A stretch of DNA of 64,000 nt. It comes from Sipunculus nudus. Taxonomy: Eukaryota; Annelida; Sipuncula; Golfingiida; Sipunculidae. Below the pieces are notes generated by a model. That model searched no databases, was not told the origin of the DNA, and saw only the letters and a list, made by a program, of their open reading frames with translations. Positions within the stretch are counted from its first letter, which is position 1, and each line of letters starts with the position of its first letter. Shown piece after piece: positions 1 through 12,239 of the stretch. The position numbers and the translations under genes are program-made. The stretch covers positions 75,140,659-75,204,658 of the forward strand of contig CM049313.1 of assembly GCA_026874595.1 (NCBI GenBank), in the 5' to 3' direction.

Positions 1-1
1 T

Positions 2-3000
2 GCCGCTCACTCAAAGCTGACAGTCACCATGGAGCAGCTACAGGAGTACGAGAAATTTGTCAAAGTAAGTTCTGATGGTAGGCCCCATTAATACCAGAAA
101 TTTGTCAAAGTAAGTTCTGATGGTAGGCCACATTAATACAAGACATTTGTCAAAGTAAGTTCTGATGGTAGGCCACATTAATACAAGACATTTGTCAAAG
201 TAAGTTCTGATGGTAGGCCACATTAATACCAGAAATTTGTCAAAGTAAGTTCTGATGGTAGGCCACATTAATACCAGATATTTGTCAGAGTAAGCTAAGA
301 TAAAATGGCACGACAGTATGAGAATGTGTTAAATTCAGTTTGGATAGTAGGCCACAATGGTATGAGGATTTGTTGGATTTAATTGGTAAAGTAAGACACA
401 ACAGTATGAGAAATTCTTCATGGCACCTCGAAATGAAAAACTTGTCAAATTTAAATGAGGGTGGTAGGCCACAGCAGTATGAGAAACTTGTCAAAATAAA
501 ATGAGGGTGGTAGGCCACAGCAGTATGAGAAACTTGTCAAATTTAAATGAGGGTGGTAGGCCACAGCAGTATGAGAAATATGTCAAATTTAAATGAGGGT
601 GGTAGGCCACAGCAGTATGAGAAATTTGTCAAATTTAAATGAGGGTGGTAGGCCACAGCAGTATGAGAAACTTGTCAAATTTAAATGAGGGTGGTAGGCC
701 ACAGCAGTATGAGAAACTTGTCAAATTTAAATGAGGGTGGTAGGCCACAGCAGTATGAGAAATTTGTCAAATTTAAATGAGGGTGGTAGGCCACAGCAGT
801 ATGAGAAATTTGTCAAATTTAAATGAGGGTGGTAGGCCACAGCAGTATGAGAAATTTGTCAAATTTAAATGAGGGTGGTAGGCCACAGCAGTATGAGAAA
901 TTTGTCAAATTTAAATGAGGGGGTAGGCCACAGCAGTATGAGAAACTTGTCAAATTTAAATGAGGGTGGTAGGCCACAGCAGTATGAGAAATTTGTCAAA
1001 TTTAAATGAGGGTGGTAGGCCACAGCAGTATGAGAAATTTGTCAAATTTAAATGAGGGTGGTAGGCCACAGCAGTATGAGAAATTTGTCAAATTTAAATG
1101 AGGGTGGTAGGCCACAGGAGTATGAGAAACTTGTCAAATTTAAATGAGGGTGGTAGGCCACAGCAGTATGAGAATTTGTCAAATTTAAATGAGGGTGGTA
1201 GGCCACAGCAGTATGAGAAATTTGTCAAATTTAAATGAGGGTGGTAGGCCACAGCAGTATGAGAAATTTGTCAAATTTAAATGAGGGTGGTAGGCCACAG
1301 CAGTATGAGAAATTTGTCAAATTTAAATGAGGGTGGTAGGCCACAGCAGTATGAGAAATTTGTCAAATTTAAATGAGGGTGGTAGGCCACAGCAGTATGA
1401 GAAATTTGTCAAATTTAAATGAGGGTGGTAGGCCACAACAGTATGAGAAACTTGTCAAATTTAAATGAGGGTGGTAGGCCACAGCAGTATGAGAAATTTG
1501 TCAAATTTAAATGAGGGTGGTAGACCACATCAGTATGAGAATTTGTCAAATTTAAATGAGGGTGGTAGACCACAGCAGTATGAGAAATTTGTCAAATTTA
1601 AATGAGGGTGGTAGGCCACAGCAGTATGAGAAACTTGTCAAAATTAAATGAGGGTGGTAGGCCACAGCAGTATGAGAAACTTGTCAAATTTAAATGAGGG
1701 TGGTAGGCCACAGCAGTATGAGAAATATGTCAAATTTAAATGAGGGTGTTAGGCCACAGCAGTATGAGAAACTTGTCAAATTTAAATGAGGGTGGTAGGC
1801 CACAGCAGTATGAGAAACTTGTCAAATTTAAATGAGGGTGGTAGGCCACAGCAGTATGAGAAACTTGTCAAATTTAAATGAGGGTGGTAGGCCACAGCAG
1901 TATGAGAAATTTGTCAAATTTAAATGAGGGTGGTAGGCCACAGCAGTATGAGAAATTTGTCAAATTTAAATGAGGGGGTAGGCCACAGCAGTATGAGAAA
2001 CTTGTCAAATTTAAATGAGGGTGGTAGGCCACAGCAGTATGAGAAATTTGTCAAATTTAAATGAGGGTGGTAGGCCACAGCAGTATGAGAAATTTGTCAA
2101 ATTTAAATGAGGGTGGTAGGCCACAGCAGTATGAGAAACTTGTCAAATTTAAATGAGGGTGGTAGGCCACAGCAGTATGAGAATTTGTCAAATTTAAATG
2201 AGGGTGGTAGGCCACAGCAGTATGAGAAATTTGTCAAATTTAAATGAGGGTGGTAGGCCACAGCAGTATGAGAAATTTGTCAAATTTAAATGAGGGTGGT
2301 AGGCCACAGCAGTATGAGAAATTTGTCAAATTTAAATGAGGGTGGTAGGCCACAGCAGTGTGAGAAATTTGTCAAATTTAAATGAGGGTGGTAGGCCACA
2401 GCAGTATGAGAAATTTGTCAAATTTAAATGAGGGTGGTAGGCCACAGCAGTATGAGAAACATGTCAAATTTAAATGAGGGTGGTAGGCCACAGCAGTATG
2501 AGAAATTTGTCAAATTTAAATGAGGGTGGTAGACCACATCAGTATGAGAATTTGTCAAATTTAAATGAGGGTGGTAGGCCACAGCAGTATGAGAAATTTG
2601 TCAAATTTAAATGAGGGTGGTAGGCCACAGCAGTATGAGAAACTTGTCAAAATTAAATGAGGGTGGTAGGCCACAGCAGTATGAGAAACTTGTCAAATTT
2701 AAATGAGGGTGGTAGGCCACAGCAGTATGAGAAATATGTCAAATTTAAATGAGGGTGGTAGGCCACAGCAGTATGAGAAATTTGTCAAATTTAAATGAGG
2801 GTGGTAGGCCACAGCAGTATGAGAAACTTGTCAAATTTAAATGAGGGTGGTAGGCCACAGCAGTATGAGAAACTTGTCAAATTTAAATGAGGGTGGTAGG
2901 CCACAGCAGTATGAGAAATTTGTCAAATTTAAATGAGGGTGGTAGGCCACAGCAGTATGAGAAATTTGTCAAATTTAAATGAGGGTGGTAGGCCACAGCA

Positions 3001-6000
3001 GTATGAGAAACTTGTCAAATTTAAATGAGGGTGGTAGGCCACAGCAGTATGAGAAATATGTCAAATTTAAATGAGGGTGGTAGGCCACTGCAGTATGAGA
3101 AATTGGTCAAATTTAAATGAGGGTGGTAAGCCACAGCAGTATGAGAAATTGGTCAAATTTAAATGAGGGTGGTAGGCCACAGCAGTATGAATAATTTGTC
3201 AAATTTAAATGAGGCTGGTAGGCCACAGCAGTATGAGAAATATGTCAAATTTAAATGAGGGTGGTAGGCCACAGCAGTATGAGAAATTTGTCAAATTTAA
3301 ATGAGGGTGGTAGGCCACAGCAGTATGAGAAATATGTCAAATTTAAATGAGGGTGGTAGGCCACAGCAGTATGAGAAATTTGTCAAATTTAAATGAGGGT
3401 GGTAGGCCACAGCAGTATGAGAAATTGGTCAAATTTAAATGAGGGTGGTAGGCCACAGCAGTATGAGAAATTGGTCAAATTTAAATGAGGGTGGTAGGCC
3501 ACAGCAGTATGAGAAATTTGTCAAATTTAAATGAGGGTGGTAGGCCACAGCAGTATGAGAAACTTGTCAAATTTAAATGAGGGTGGTAGGCCACAGCAGT
3601 ATGAGAAATTTGTCAAATTTAAATGAGGGTGGTAGGCCACAGCAGTATGAGAAATTTGTCAAATTTAAATGAGGGTGGTAGGCCACAGCAGTATGAGAAA
3701 CTTGTCAAATTTAAATCAGGGTGGTAGGCCACAGCAGTATGAGAAATATGTCAAATTTAAATGAGGGTGGTAGGCCACAAATTTGATAAAAAAACTTGTC
3801 AAATTTAAATGAGGGTGGTAGGTCACAGCAGTATGAGAAATTTGTCAAATTTAAATGAGGGTGGTAGGCCACAGCAGTATGAGAAACTTGTCAAATTTAA
3901 ATCAGGGTGGTAGGCCACAGCAGTATGAGAAATATGTCAAATTTAAATGAGGGTGGTAGGCCACAAATTTGATAAAAAAACTTGTCAAATTTAAATGAGG
4001 GTGGTAGGTCACAGCAGTATGAGAAATTTGTCAAATTTAAATGAGGGTGGTAGACCACATCAGTATGAGAAATTTGTCAAATTTAAATGAGGGTGGTAGG
4101 CCACAGCAGTAAGAGAAATTTGTCAAATTTAAATGAGGGTGGTAGGCCACAGCAGTATGAGAAACTTGTCAAATTTAAATGAGGGTGGTAGGCCACAGCA
4201 GTATGAGAAATATGTCAAATTTAAATGAGGGTGGTAGGCCACAGCAGTATGAGAAATTTGACAAATTTAAATGAGGGTGGTAAGCCACAGCAGTATGAGA
4301 AATTTGTCAAATTTAAATGAGGGTGGTAGGCCACAGCAGTATGAATAATTTGTCAAATTTAAATGAGGCTGGTAGGCCACAGCAGTATGAGAAATATGTC
4401 AAATTTAAATGAGGGTGGTAGGCCACAGCAGTATGAGAAATTTGTCAAATTTAAATGAGGGTGGTAGGCCACAGCAGTATGAGAAACTTGTCAAATTTAA
4501 ATGAGGGTGGTAGGTCACAGCAGTATGAGAAATTTGTCAAATTTAAATGAGGGTGGTAGGCCACAGCAGTATGAGAAATTTGTCAAATATAAGCTGGGAT
4601 GGGAGGGCACATATGGTATGAGAAATGTGTGAAGAGCCACAATGGGTTGCAAATTTTAAAAGTTAAGTTATGATGATTACAAAAGATTACAATTACTTGA
4701 AAAATAAATAATCAAAATAAGAACTAGTAGGGCATACAGGTTAACAATTTATTAAGACAGCATAGGAGTGTTCTACAATTATCAAGCCGAGACAGCTGTC
4801 CACAGGGATATGATAAAAAAAACTCCTATCCAGTAAGGTGGGATACAGGAATATGGCCCAGTCCTGCCAAAAGTAATGCCTCAGGATTCTGCATATGAAA
4901 GAAGATTGAAAAATAAATCTGTTGATGAATTCTATAATGTTATTGTTTTGTACAGACATTTGCTCATGAGATTCTGTCCAGTGTCCAGCAGTTCAGGAAT
5001 TTGATTCAACAGAGAGTGTCTGCCAGAAAAGCCCATCAAGAAAAGAAAAGTCTACCCTCAATGGCCAAGGCAGGTTCTGTAGCCAAGGAGATCCTGAATC
5101 TCAGCCAATCAGATTTTGATGATATCATGTCAGTCACAGATGGGGATCAAGGAAAACAGGTAGGTGTTCCTTTTGTACACATTTCCAGTACTTGATTCAC
5201 TCTCACATATTCCCTTCTATGACTTATTCACTTCAACTCATACTAATCCCCTACCACTCACACTCTTATATTTCAGTCTTACATTTTGATCCCACTCTTA
5301 CCCATTTATTTCACTTTCACCAGTTCATTTTTTTTCATTAATTCATTTTTTGCTGATTTGAATCCTCTTATAATCCTTATGTCCATTCTCATCCATTCAC
5401 CTTGCCTTTTACATTCACATAATTAACTTAAACAAATTCATGTTATTCCTTCATTCTTTTCTCATTTATTCATTTCCTCTCACTCATTCACTTTAACTCT
5501 TATTCATCCCATTCATGTTCATTCACTTCTTTTCTCATTCGATTAATCATTCAACTTTACTCTTTATCATTCACTTCCTTCCTTGCCCATTCACTTTAAG
5601 TCTTATTATTTTTTGCTATTCTGAGGCATCAACTTTTTCTTTTACTCATTTTCACTGTCTTTTATTTTTTATATATCTTACTTTTGATAGAGAGTTTTAA
5701 AACATAAGAGGAAATCCCTTATTCAAAACTGCTCTGAATTCAGAAATCTTTACATTGATCTTGACAATTTAATGTAAAATTTTTGACACAAATATCGATT
5801 ATTACCTTATTGTTCTTTCTGATGTTTTAGTAGTTCTGCTCTGTGTCACCTTATGTAATACGATGTGTCTTTGTAAATATATTTTCAGTACCTTCAAACA
5901 CAGGAAGAAATGCGTAAAGATAGAAAATGGCTTCATCGATGTGCCAAGCTAATTGCAAACAAGGTAAGCTTACTCTTGTACACATCCTTTTAGATATGTG

Positions 6001-6895
6001 TTTGGGGAAAAGTATGAAAGAACCTCAAGGCAAAGTAACCTCAATACGTTCTTCCTTCTGACCAAAAACTGCATTCCATATATCAGTTCATTTGGATGAA
6101 AACTTCTAATTCGAAGTAAAACGTTCTGGACTTTAAAATTCAAGTGCAATACTTCAAGTTCTGATAAAATGGTTCAAGGATTGATCAATAATTTGAAGTC
6201 GGCAAGGTTTACTTTGAAGTCAATTCAAACAGGAGCTCTGAAAATGTACATTGTTCTTAATATCTGCCCATCCATGATCTGTGCCTGGTCTTTGACTTAT
6301 CAGATGCCATGGTATATTTGTTATAAAGACTTCAATCATACTAGGATATCCCTGTCTTATTCCATTATTATTGTATCAACTCTCTTGAAGCTAAAAGCCA
6401 TGAGATCATTATAACAGGAAAAAAAGCTTCAGCTGGGTGTTAATGTATGCATGGGGAATATGATAGATAGATCTCGAGTGATACTTGACAAATTTGAACA
6501 GTTCAAGCTGGGACCTCTTCACTTTATCTGGTTGACAAAGTTAACCTGCCATGTATGTGTCATAGATGTATCAAATTGTGATGAAGTTAAGTATTTTTAT
6601 TATGTTATATGTCATCTTTTTATAAATGCAAATTTGTTCGCATATGCTCAGTATGTCAATACCTGGACAGTGTTTGTACATGTATTTGAATTCCAGTAAA
6701 TTATAATAAAAACAACTTGGCCCTCAACCAGCAGGTATTGGAGCTCTAGCTTTGACTTACAAAGATCAGGCGGTTCTCGTAGTGGGTATTTTTTTTTACC
6801 TTTTTCAGGGAGAGTTTTCATTGAACCTGGTTGATCTACTGATGGAGAAAGTTGAAGAAAGAGGACTTCTGTCGAGTCAGCTCAGTCAAATCTGA
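2..6895 (+). CDS. C-terminal four exons of a coiled-coil protein, probably centlein-like (5' partial)
   Basis: Four exons join in frame: 2-64 (phase 0 end, donor GTAAGT at 65), 4956-5159, 5889-5963 and 6809-6895, ending in TGA at 6893-6895. All introns are GT-AG. Together they give the last 142 residues of a protein whose start lies left of the window. The peptide is hydrophilic and helix-prone, with heptad-like segments (EQLQEYEKFVK; FAHEILSSVQQFRNLIQQR), a segment ILNLSQSDFDDIMS, and a last exon LVDLLMEKVEERGLL. No enzyme motif is visible. The spacing of the ILN-S-SD segment, a KDRKWL segment and a terminal EK-EE helix resembles my recollection of the C-terminus of the centrosomal linker protein centlein (CNTLN), but this is from memory and not verified. 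The first intron (4891 bp) is almost entirely minisatellite. The gene is real with good confidence; the name is tentative. Confidence 0.72.
38..300 (+). repeat. Six 45-bp tandem copies of an exon-intron junction
   Basis: The stretch TTTGTCAAA|GTAAGT at the end of the first exon is repeated every 45 bp. Donor-like GT dinucleotides begin at 65, 110, 155, 200, 245 and 290; the first five read GTAAGT and the sixth GTAAGC. Each unit then carries TTCTGATGGTAGGCC and CATTAATAC. Only the first copy is the real exon end in frame, because the 45-bp unit has an in-frame TAA (CAT TAA) that would stop translation if a downstream copy were used. The units feed directly into the longer 46-bp array. Confidence 0.9.
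300..4595 (+). repeat. 46-bp minisatellite, about 90 units, inside an intron
   Basis: The unit contains GGTAGGCCACAGCAGTATGA followed by GAAATTTGTCAAATTTAAAT and GAGGGT, repeated with few changes from about 465 to 4590; 300-465 is a degenerate transition zone. The unit matches the end of the upstream exon (CAGGAGTACGAGAAATTTGT versus CAGCAGTATGAGAAATTTGT) but the donor GTAAGT is replaced by TTTAAAT. Variant units (AAATATGTC, AAATTGGTC, AACTTGTC, GACCACATCAG, CAAATTTGATAAAAAAAC) recur in ordered blocks, so the array also has larger repeat periods of about 1.0-1.15 kb. Confidence 0.97.
5160..5888 (+). other. Intron with CATTCA-rich pyrimidine tract
   Basis: This intron of the coiled-coil gene is strongly T/C-rich on the + strand from about 5180 to 5690, with many degenerate copies of TTCATTCACTT and similar words. 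It reads as a decayed simple repeat. No coding signal was seen. Confidence 0.6.
5964..6808 (+). other. Last intron of the coiled-coil gene
   Basis: AT-rich intron between donor GTAAGC at 5964 and acceptor TTTTTCAG ending at 6808. Two short open frames inside it (about 6169-6414 and 6451-6699) show no recognisable protein and are treated as chance. Confidence 0.6.
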
Positions 6896-7816
6896 TACAG
6901 AGGGATCATAAGATGTCATTCACTCAGTGCCTAGAAATCCTAATACTTCCAGGGATAATCGTTTAGTTTTTTTGCTTGAATATCATCAGGCCCTATTCGT
7001 ATATTCCCAGATTTCCTAGAAAATTGGGACATTAGCCTCTTTATAATCATCTTTTTTCCTTGGGCATGCTTAGTGTTTTTGAACCCAATATTGTGCAAAC
7101 AACCAAAACTTGTGTAACATACAAAAACTAGAATTCTGCGTTATAAGGAATGCAAGCTTCTGCCATGTGGGGTGCTTCCTAAACCATGTTTGCATTCATT
7201 TATTTGACCTATATTCCCAGGTTCATTTATGAAATCCCAGAATCTGGATCATGTTCTAGATCACACCAAAATGTCATCCATTCTTCAAAGGCCCATTCCT
7301 GAAATGCCATGAAAACTTAATGAAATTGCATTCATGATTGTATGAGTTATGTGGTGTACAAACACATACACAAATGGGGATGAATGCATTCGGCTGAGGC
7401 AACAAAGGTTCCATATTATTTATAACAAGGTGGTAATTTAAATTTTTACATACAAATTTTCATAAGGCATCTAATAGATTCTTTTTAGTCTAAATATGTT
7501 TGCTGTAATGAATTAATGTAGGGTAATTGCTTATTCTTGGAAAACCAGATTGATGATAGAAACATTGAAAATTTATGAGCTTCAGTTGTGGTAATCCTGG
7601 AATATTGTAAAGCAGCCATGTCTTTATGGAAGTCATGCCATATATCTCTCACTCTCTTCTTCATACACAAACACACAGTTTACAGTCATTAACATGCGAG
7701 TCATACCAGTGTATTCCAGTATGTCATATGTGCTGTAAAGTGTAAACACACTAAATATTATCATTCATGTCATGCTGTATATAACATTGTTAAATTCATT
7801 GTGCCAAATCTTTGAT

Positions 7817-7822
7817 AATAAA
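7817..7822 (+). terminator. Candidate polyadenylation signal of the coiled-coil gene
   Basis: AATAAA about 920 bp after the stop codon at 6895, followed within 30 bp by T/G-rich sequence (TTTGTGTTCTTCTTT). It is the best-placed canonical hexamer I see for this transcript. Confidence 0.5.
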
Positions 7823-8269
7823 TATTTGTGTTCTTCTTTATTATGTTTCATGTTATATGTGAATTTTTAACAAGTGAAACTTGTGTCCAAATATACCAAG
7901 AAAAAACATCTGGAAATAAGAAAAATAAAATCTTATATATTTTTTTAATCATTATTTGTGTTTTAATTACCATAGAGAGACAAAAAAATTGTATTTAAGA
8001 AAATACAAGATTGCTTTTGAATTTTTCTTTTCCTCTCTTATTTCAATCCATGCTCTTGGTTAATATATGCATGTATGTGGATGAATATGTGAAATTATAA
8101 TTAATTCTTTATGTATAGGATATGCTCCTCCAATATGTTTGAGAATTTTAAACAAGAAAAGAACAATACACATAATATCATTTGGAAGGAGCTGCTGATA
8201 GTGTGTAAAACATCATTATTTATATTTAAAGCTAGGAACCGACACTGTGCTGAATTTGTCCATAAGGAT

Positions 8270-8700
8270 ATTTTTAACGAGCTTTTCCAACATGTGGGTC
8301 CTGTGACACTGACCCTTGACCTTGTGACCTAAAAATCCATAGGGTTCTTCCTCTGCTGGTAGGTGAGCCAAATATGAAAGATGTTTTATGATAAAAGGTA
8401 GTTTCAAATGTATCTCTAAGCTTGTTAAAGAAGGGAGTCCCTTGACCTTTGACCCTGTGGCCTCAAAATAAATAGTGTTCTGTCATTATTGGTAGGTAAC
8501 CCTATGTGAAAGATGAAAGGTGTGCGATGAAATTTTGGCACTGAAGGCATTAAAAAAGTTTTCAAATAAGTGTAACCTGTTACCTTGACCTTTTTCCTTG
8601 GGAACTCAAAATCAAAAGTTTTCTCCCCCTATTGTCCGGTAAGGAGTTTCTGAAAGAATGAAGGTTTGGCATGAAAGTTTAGCCAATACCTAAAAACGTG
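8270..8700 (+). repeat. Diverged GACCTTGACC-type tandem units
   Basis: Three diverged units of about 120-140 bp, each with a TGACCTTTGACC-like word, CTCAAAATAAAT-like word, GGTAGGT and a following GAAAGATG(G/A)AAGG. The same unit type recurs at 26.2-27.0 kb and 49.4-50.2 kb. Confidence 0.7.
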
Positions 8701-9137
8701 CAGGGTTCACAAATATCCTATATTTCAACAACCTTCCCGCTAGGGGTTGTTTCTTCTCAATTCTGTTTAAAAAAACCTCTTCCTGTTTTGGCACTGTGGG
8801 ACGATCAGGAACACTTGTCTCAACTGTCCAACTTTAAATTATTTTTTTTTTTTTACATTTCAAGGAAACATTCTGTATGCATTTCACTTGCCCGTGCTTG
8901 CAAAGTTCGACTCATTCTGTGAAATCCTTACCACATAAACACCCATTAATATGTAATTTTCTTTGAACCAATTCTTATCCAACATTTTTCAACGGATTAC
9001 AATAACCTGTTCACTACATTTACATCTGTGTATAAAGAAGCTTCAGTGCATTGTGGGGTTCAAATTGTGACGCCCCTGACTAGCCGTTATACTCCTGTGA
9101 GCCCGATTCTGTGCAGTGTGATATTTCCACTGATTTT

Positions 9138-9860
9138 TAGCTCAGCTGACTATAAGTCATCTGAGCTATAGTCGTGGTCCATTGTCCGTCGTCCGTCCGT
9201 CTGTCGTGCCGTCCGTCCGTCCGTCCGTAGATGTGGCACGTTTTGAAACTGTAAGACCTAGGAATCCAAAATTCAGCATAATGTTAGATGTCCCCAAGAT
9301 CTCCTACCAAGCCGAAAACTGGGTCTTTGCGACTTTGTTCCTTTGAGAAATTAAGGAAAAACCTCATTTTTTTATTAAAATCCTATTTTCACACTTCAGG
9401 ACTGCCTAATATCAAAACCACTCATCTGTTTTTCCTCATATTTACCATAAATATTCCTCTATATAGTTCCTATGTACATGCCAGAAATTAAGTCTGTAAA
9501 GTATAAAGTATATAAGTTATGGGCCCAAACATAATGGACTTTGTAAAAAAATCAGGAAAAATAATAACTCACTTAACATGAAAAATTTTGAAACTAGAGT
9601 CTATTTTCTCAAGTATATAAGTATGTTTAATTAAGATTCAATTGTTTACCCAAAATTAGATCTGAATTTTGTAAATTTTTTAAGTTATTAGCATAAAAAA
9701 AAATCAGTACCTTAAATTTTGACCATGGCACGTTTTTTTCCTGTAAGAACCATTGATTTAATTTTCACAGCATGTAAACATAAATATTTAGTTTGTCTAA
9801 ATCTGAAATTTGAAAATAAAAGCTTGAAAATTAAGGTAGTTATTGATTTTTTTTTTCTGT
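9138..9860 (-). mobile_element. Family 1 non-autonomous element, 3' hairpin at left
   Basis: The left edge has an imperfect hairpin AGCTCAGCTGACT (9139-9151), loop ATA, AGTCATCTGAGCT (9155-9167), with one mismatch. A GTCCGTCC microsatellite follows at about 9184-9230. The body to about 9860 is similar in reverse complement to 28935-29566, including the shared words GGCACGTTTT and ATGCTAATAAC (reverse complement). Two separated copies with the same edge support a dispersed element. No ORF for a transposase is visible. Confidence 0.75.
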
Positions 9861-12235
9861 AGTCACTTGCTTTGATTACAGATGCAGAGTCCCACTCCAG
9901 GTCACTGGAAGTCAGCTATGCCAGGGTTTCTGATTTGTTACAGTCACTGGGGGAGATCTCCTGCTGTGACAGGTGTACAGTTATTCTCATATCACCACCC
10001 CAATCACCCCCCCCCCCCCCCCCCCGGCAAACCCAACCCACCAAGTGTTATGCAGTAATTGTTATTGTTTTCACTGTATCTACTTAATTGTAATGCTGTT
10101 TCCACTCCGATATGCAAATACTTTCTTTGAAAAAATAATTCAAGGTGTAATCCAGAAGATGCAATGTTGTGTAATGTAGCATTTTTAAAGAAATCAATTT
10201 TCTTTTAAATGATTTTAACAAATATAATTGAACCCATCAGTATGCTTAAATTATTATAAAATATGAAGCACATTATGGATAAACAAAGACACAATTAAAA
10301 ATTGTGAAATCTAAATCAAGTATTATTTTTAGATATTTATTGTTTTGCAGATTTAAAAGATATATTTTTGTGGTAAAAAATAAATAAACATTTGTATGCA
10401 TGATGTGGTGTTATCTGACAAGATTGAGATTTATGATGATGCAATTGAGAATAAAGAATCAACTTTTATATTCAGATATATATGTTAAATTGGAAATGTA
10501 TAGAAATATAAACTTAAATTAGAAAATAATTGATGTGAGAAAAAAATGAGGATTTAATACAAACATTTGTTCATTATTTTCCTGCCTCAGCAGAATATGA
10601 GATCAGGCTTTGTTTACCCTGTTTTATGTTGTTAATTAGCTATATTTCAACTGTATACATTTCATAAAAAAATACATATATTTAATAATATATATTATAC
10701 AAAAAAATAGATTCAATTGAACAAATGTGTAAACTACTGAAATGTCAACAGTTAATCGAAAAACCAACTAATGATCATGGTAATAGTACAGATCATTTGT
10801 TCACAAACTGCTCACATGCTTTAGTTTCAACATTAGGAAACACATGGTCAGGTCACAAAATATTTTTTGCAACAATTTCTTGCTCATCAATACAAACCAA
10901 TAATATAAACCAACCATGGCCTTTATTACCTCTTCCTCTTACACTTTATCTCCATTTGATATTATTTTAGATTTTTACCTTCAAGGTTAACGTCAGCTGA
11001 GCACAGTGACCCATAGGTCCCTTGTTTTGTCCATTAAGTCCATATTTTGAGTTTCATGATTATCCTTAATTAATTGGGAGCACTTTGACATTGAACATTA
11101 ATTTCAAGGTCAACAATATTTAAATTTTAAAACTATCCTTGAACTTACATTATTCTTATTTTCATGAAAATCCATCCTCCTATTCTTAGGAAATGTAATG
11201 TTTTATCAGATTTTCATCAAATACGGAATTATTGAAGATAAAAGCCTCTCTTAAATTGAAGGTCATGTGCAGAATATAAAGAAAATCTCTGATAATTTTT
11301 TAGTTACATGTATTTACTCACACTGTTCTAAAGTGGCAGTGACCTGGGGTATTAACCGTCACAAAATCACTAAAGAAGCTACTGATTGTCCCGCTGCCTG
11401 GTTTGACCGTTTATGATACATTTAGACACCAGGTGGTGGGTTGTTGTCTGCTGAAAAACATTGCGCCTATGATGTGACTAGCAGTAAAAAAATGCCAGTT
11501 AACATACACTCGAAAGGCATTATGGCATTATGTCAAATTTTAATTGCCCCCTCTGCATTCTCGCATCATCGACCGATTCGATTATGACATTACGACTATA
11601 TTAGCGTAGCCATGTATCCGTTGCTAGCAAAACGGATACTAGCCAGCGAAGTGTGCACCGGCCGGGTACCCTATGTGCACACGGACCTGTGAAAATCGTG
11701 TGTCGGTCGATTCTTTCTGAGCCTGTTGCCTATTTAACGGTTGCCGGGGCGATGAGCTGTCACTCAAAACGAAATGTAACAACATTGGCTCCATGTATTC
11801 CTCGTTTGGCTGGTAAACGTTTTGTTATTGCATCAGTTGTGTGTCGCATATCGGGCATTGTTTACACGCAGTCAAGAGGACCACAAATATTTATAGTTTG
11901 TGGTCTAGCTCATACACAGTGGCCTCTTCAACCCCTAAAAGATTTTGCCAACAGCATTTATATTTAGTATTTATTAACCATGTGACCATTTCAGCCAACC
12001 ATAGAGGTCATGTCTTCCAGCACGGGGTCTCATCTGATTGGACCAAAATACAGTGCTCCCCTCTGGTGTAGCGACTCAGGATACGGGGTCAAAGCAAACA
12101 GCGCTTACGATATAGGCACTAGGCCTACAGGTAAAGCGCTGTGTAAAGAGCGCGAGGTCATGGAGACCTCAAGTTTCTAAGGGAGATCTTTTTAGAATCT
12201 CTTCAGTTTCATGTTCCTATCCTTGCAACTTTGGA
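9861..12235. other. AT-rich intergenic DNA
   Basis: No gene recognised. It holds a C run of 19 (10007-10025), a reversed family-1-type 5' end near 10992-11027 (TCAGCTGAGC then GTGACCCATAGGTCCCTTG), and a short inverted repeat GTATCCGTT/AACGGATAC at 11614-11639. A 104-codon open frame at 11653-11967 has no recognisable features. Confidence 0.5.
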
Positions 12236-12239
12236 AAAG

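Noticed and set aside
38-268. 76-codon minus-strand frame with a 15-residue peptide repeated five times
   Set aside because: It is the reverse frame of the 45-bp tandem units; periodicity of 45 bp keeps the frame open by arithmetic.
465-4590. CRISPR-like regular repeat array
   Set aside because: Units are directly adjacent with no unique spacers, in an animal intron; it is a minisatellite.
11653-11967. 104-codon open frame
   Set aside because: No recognisable protein, no splice context, surrounded by non-coding AT-rich DNA.
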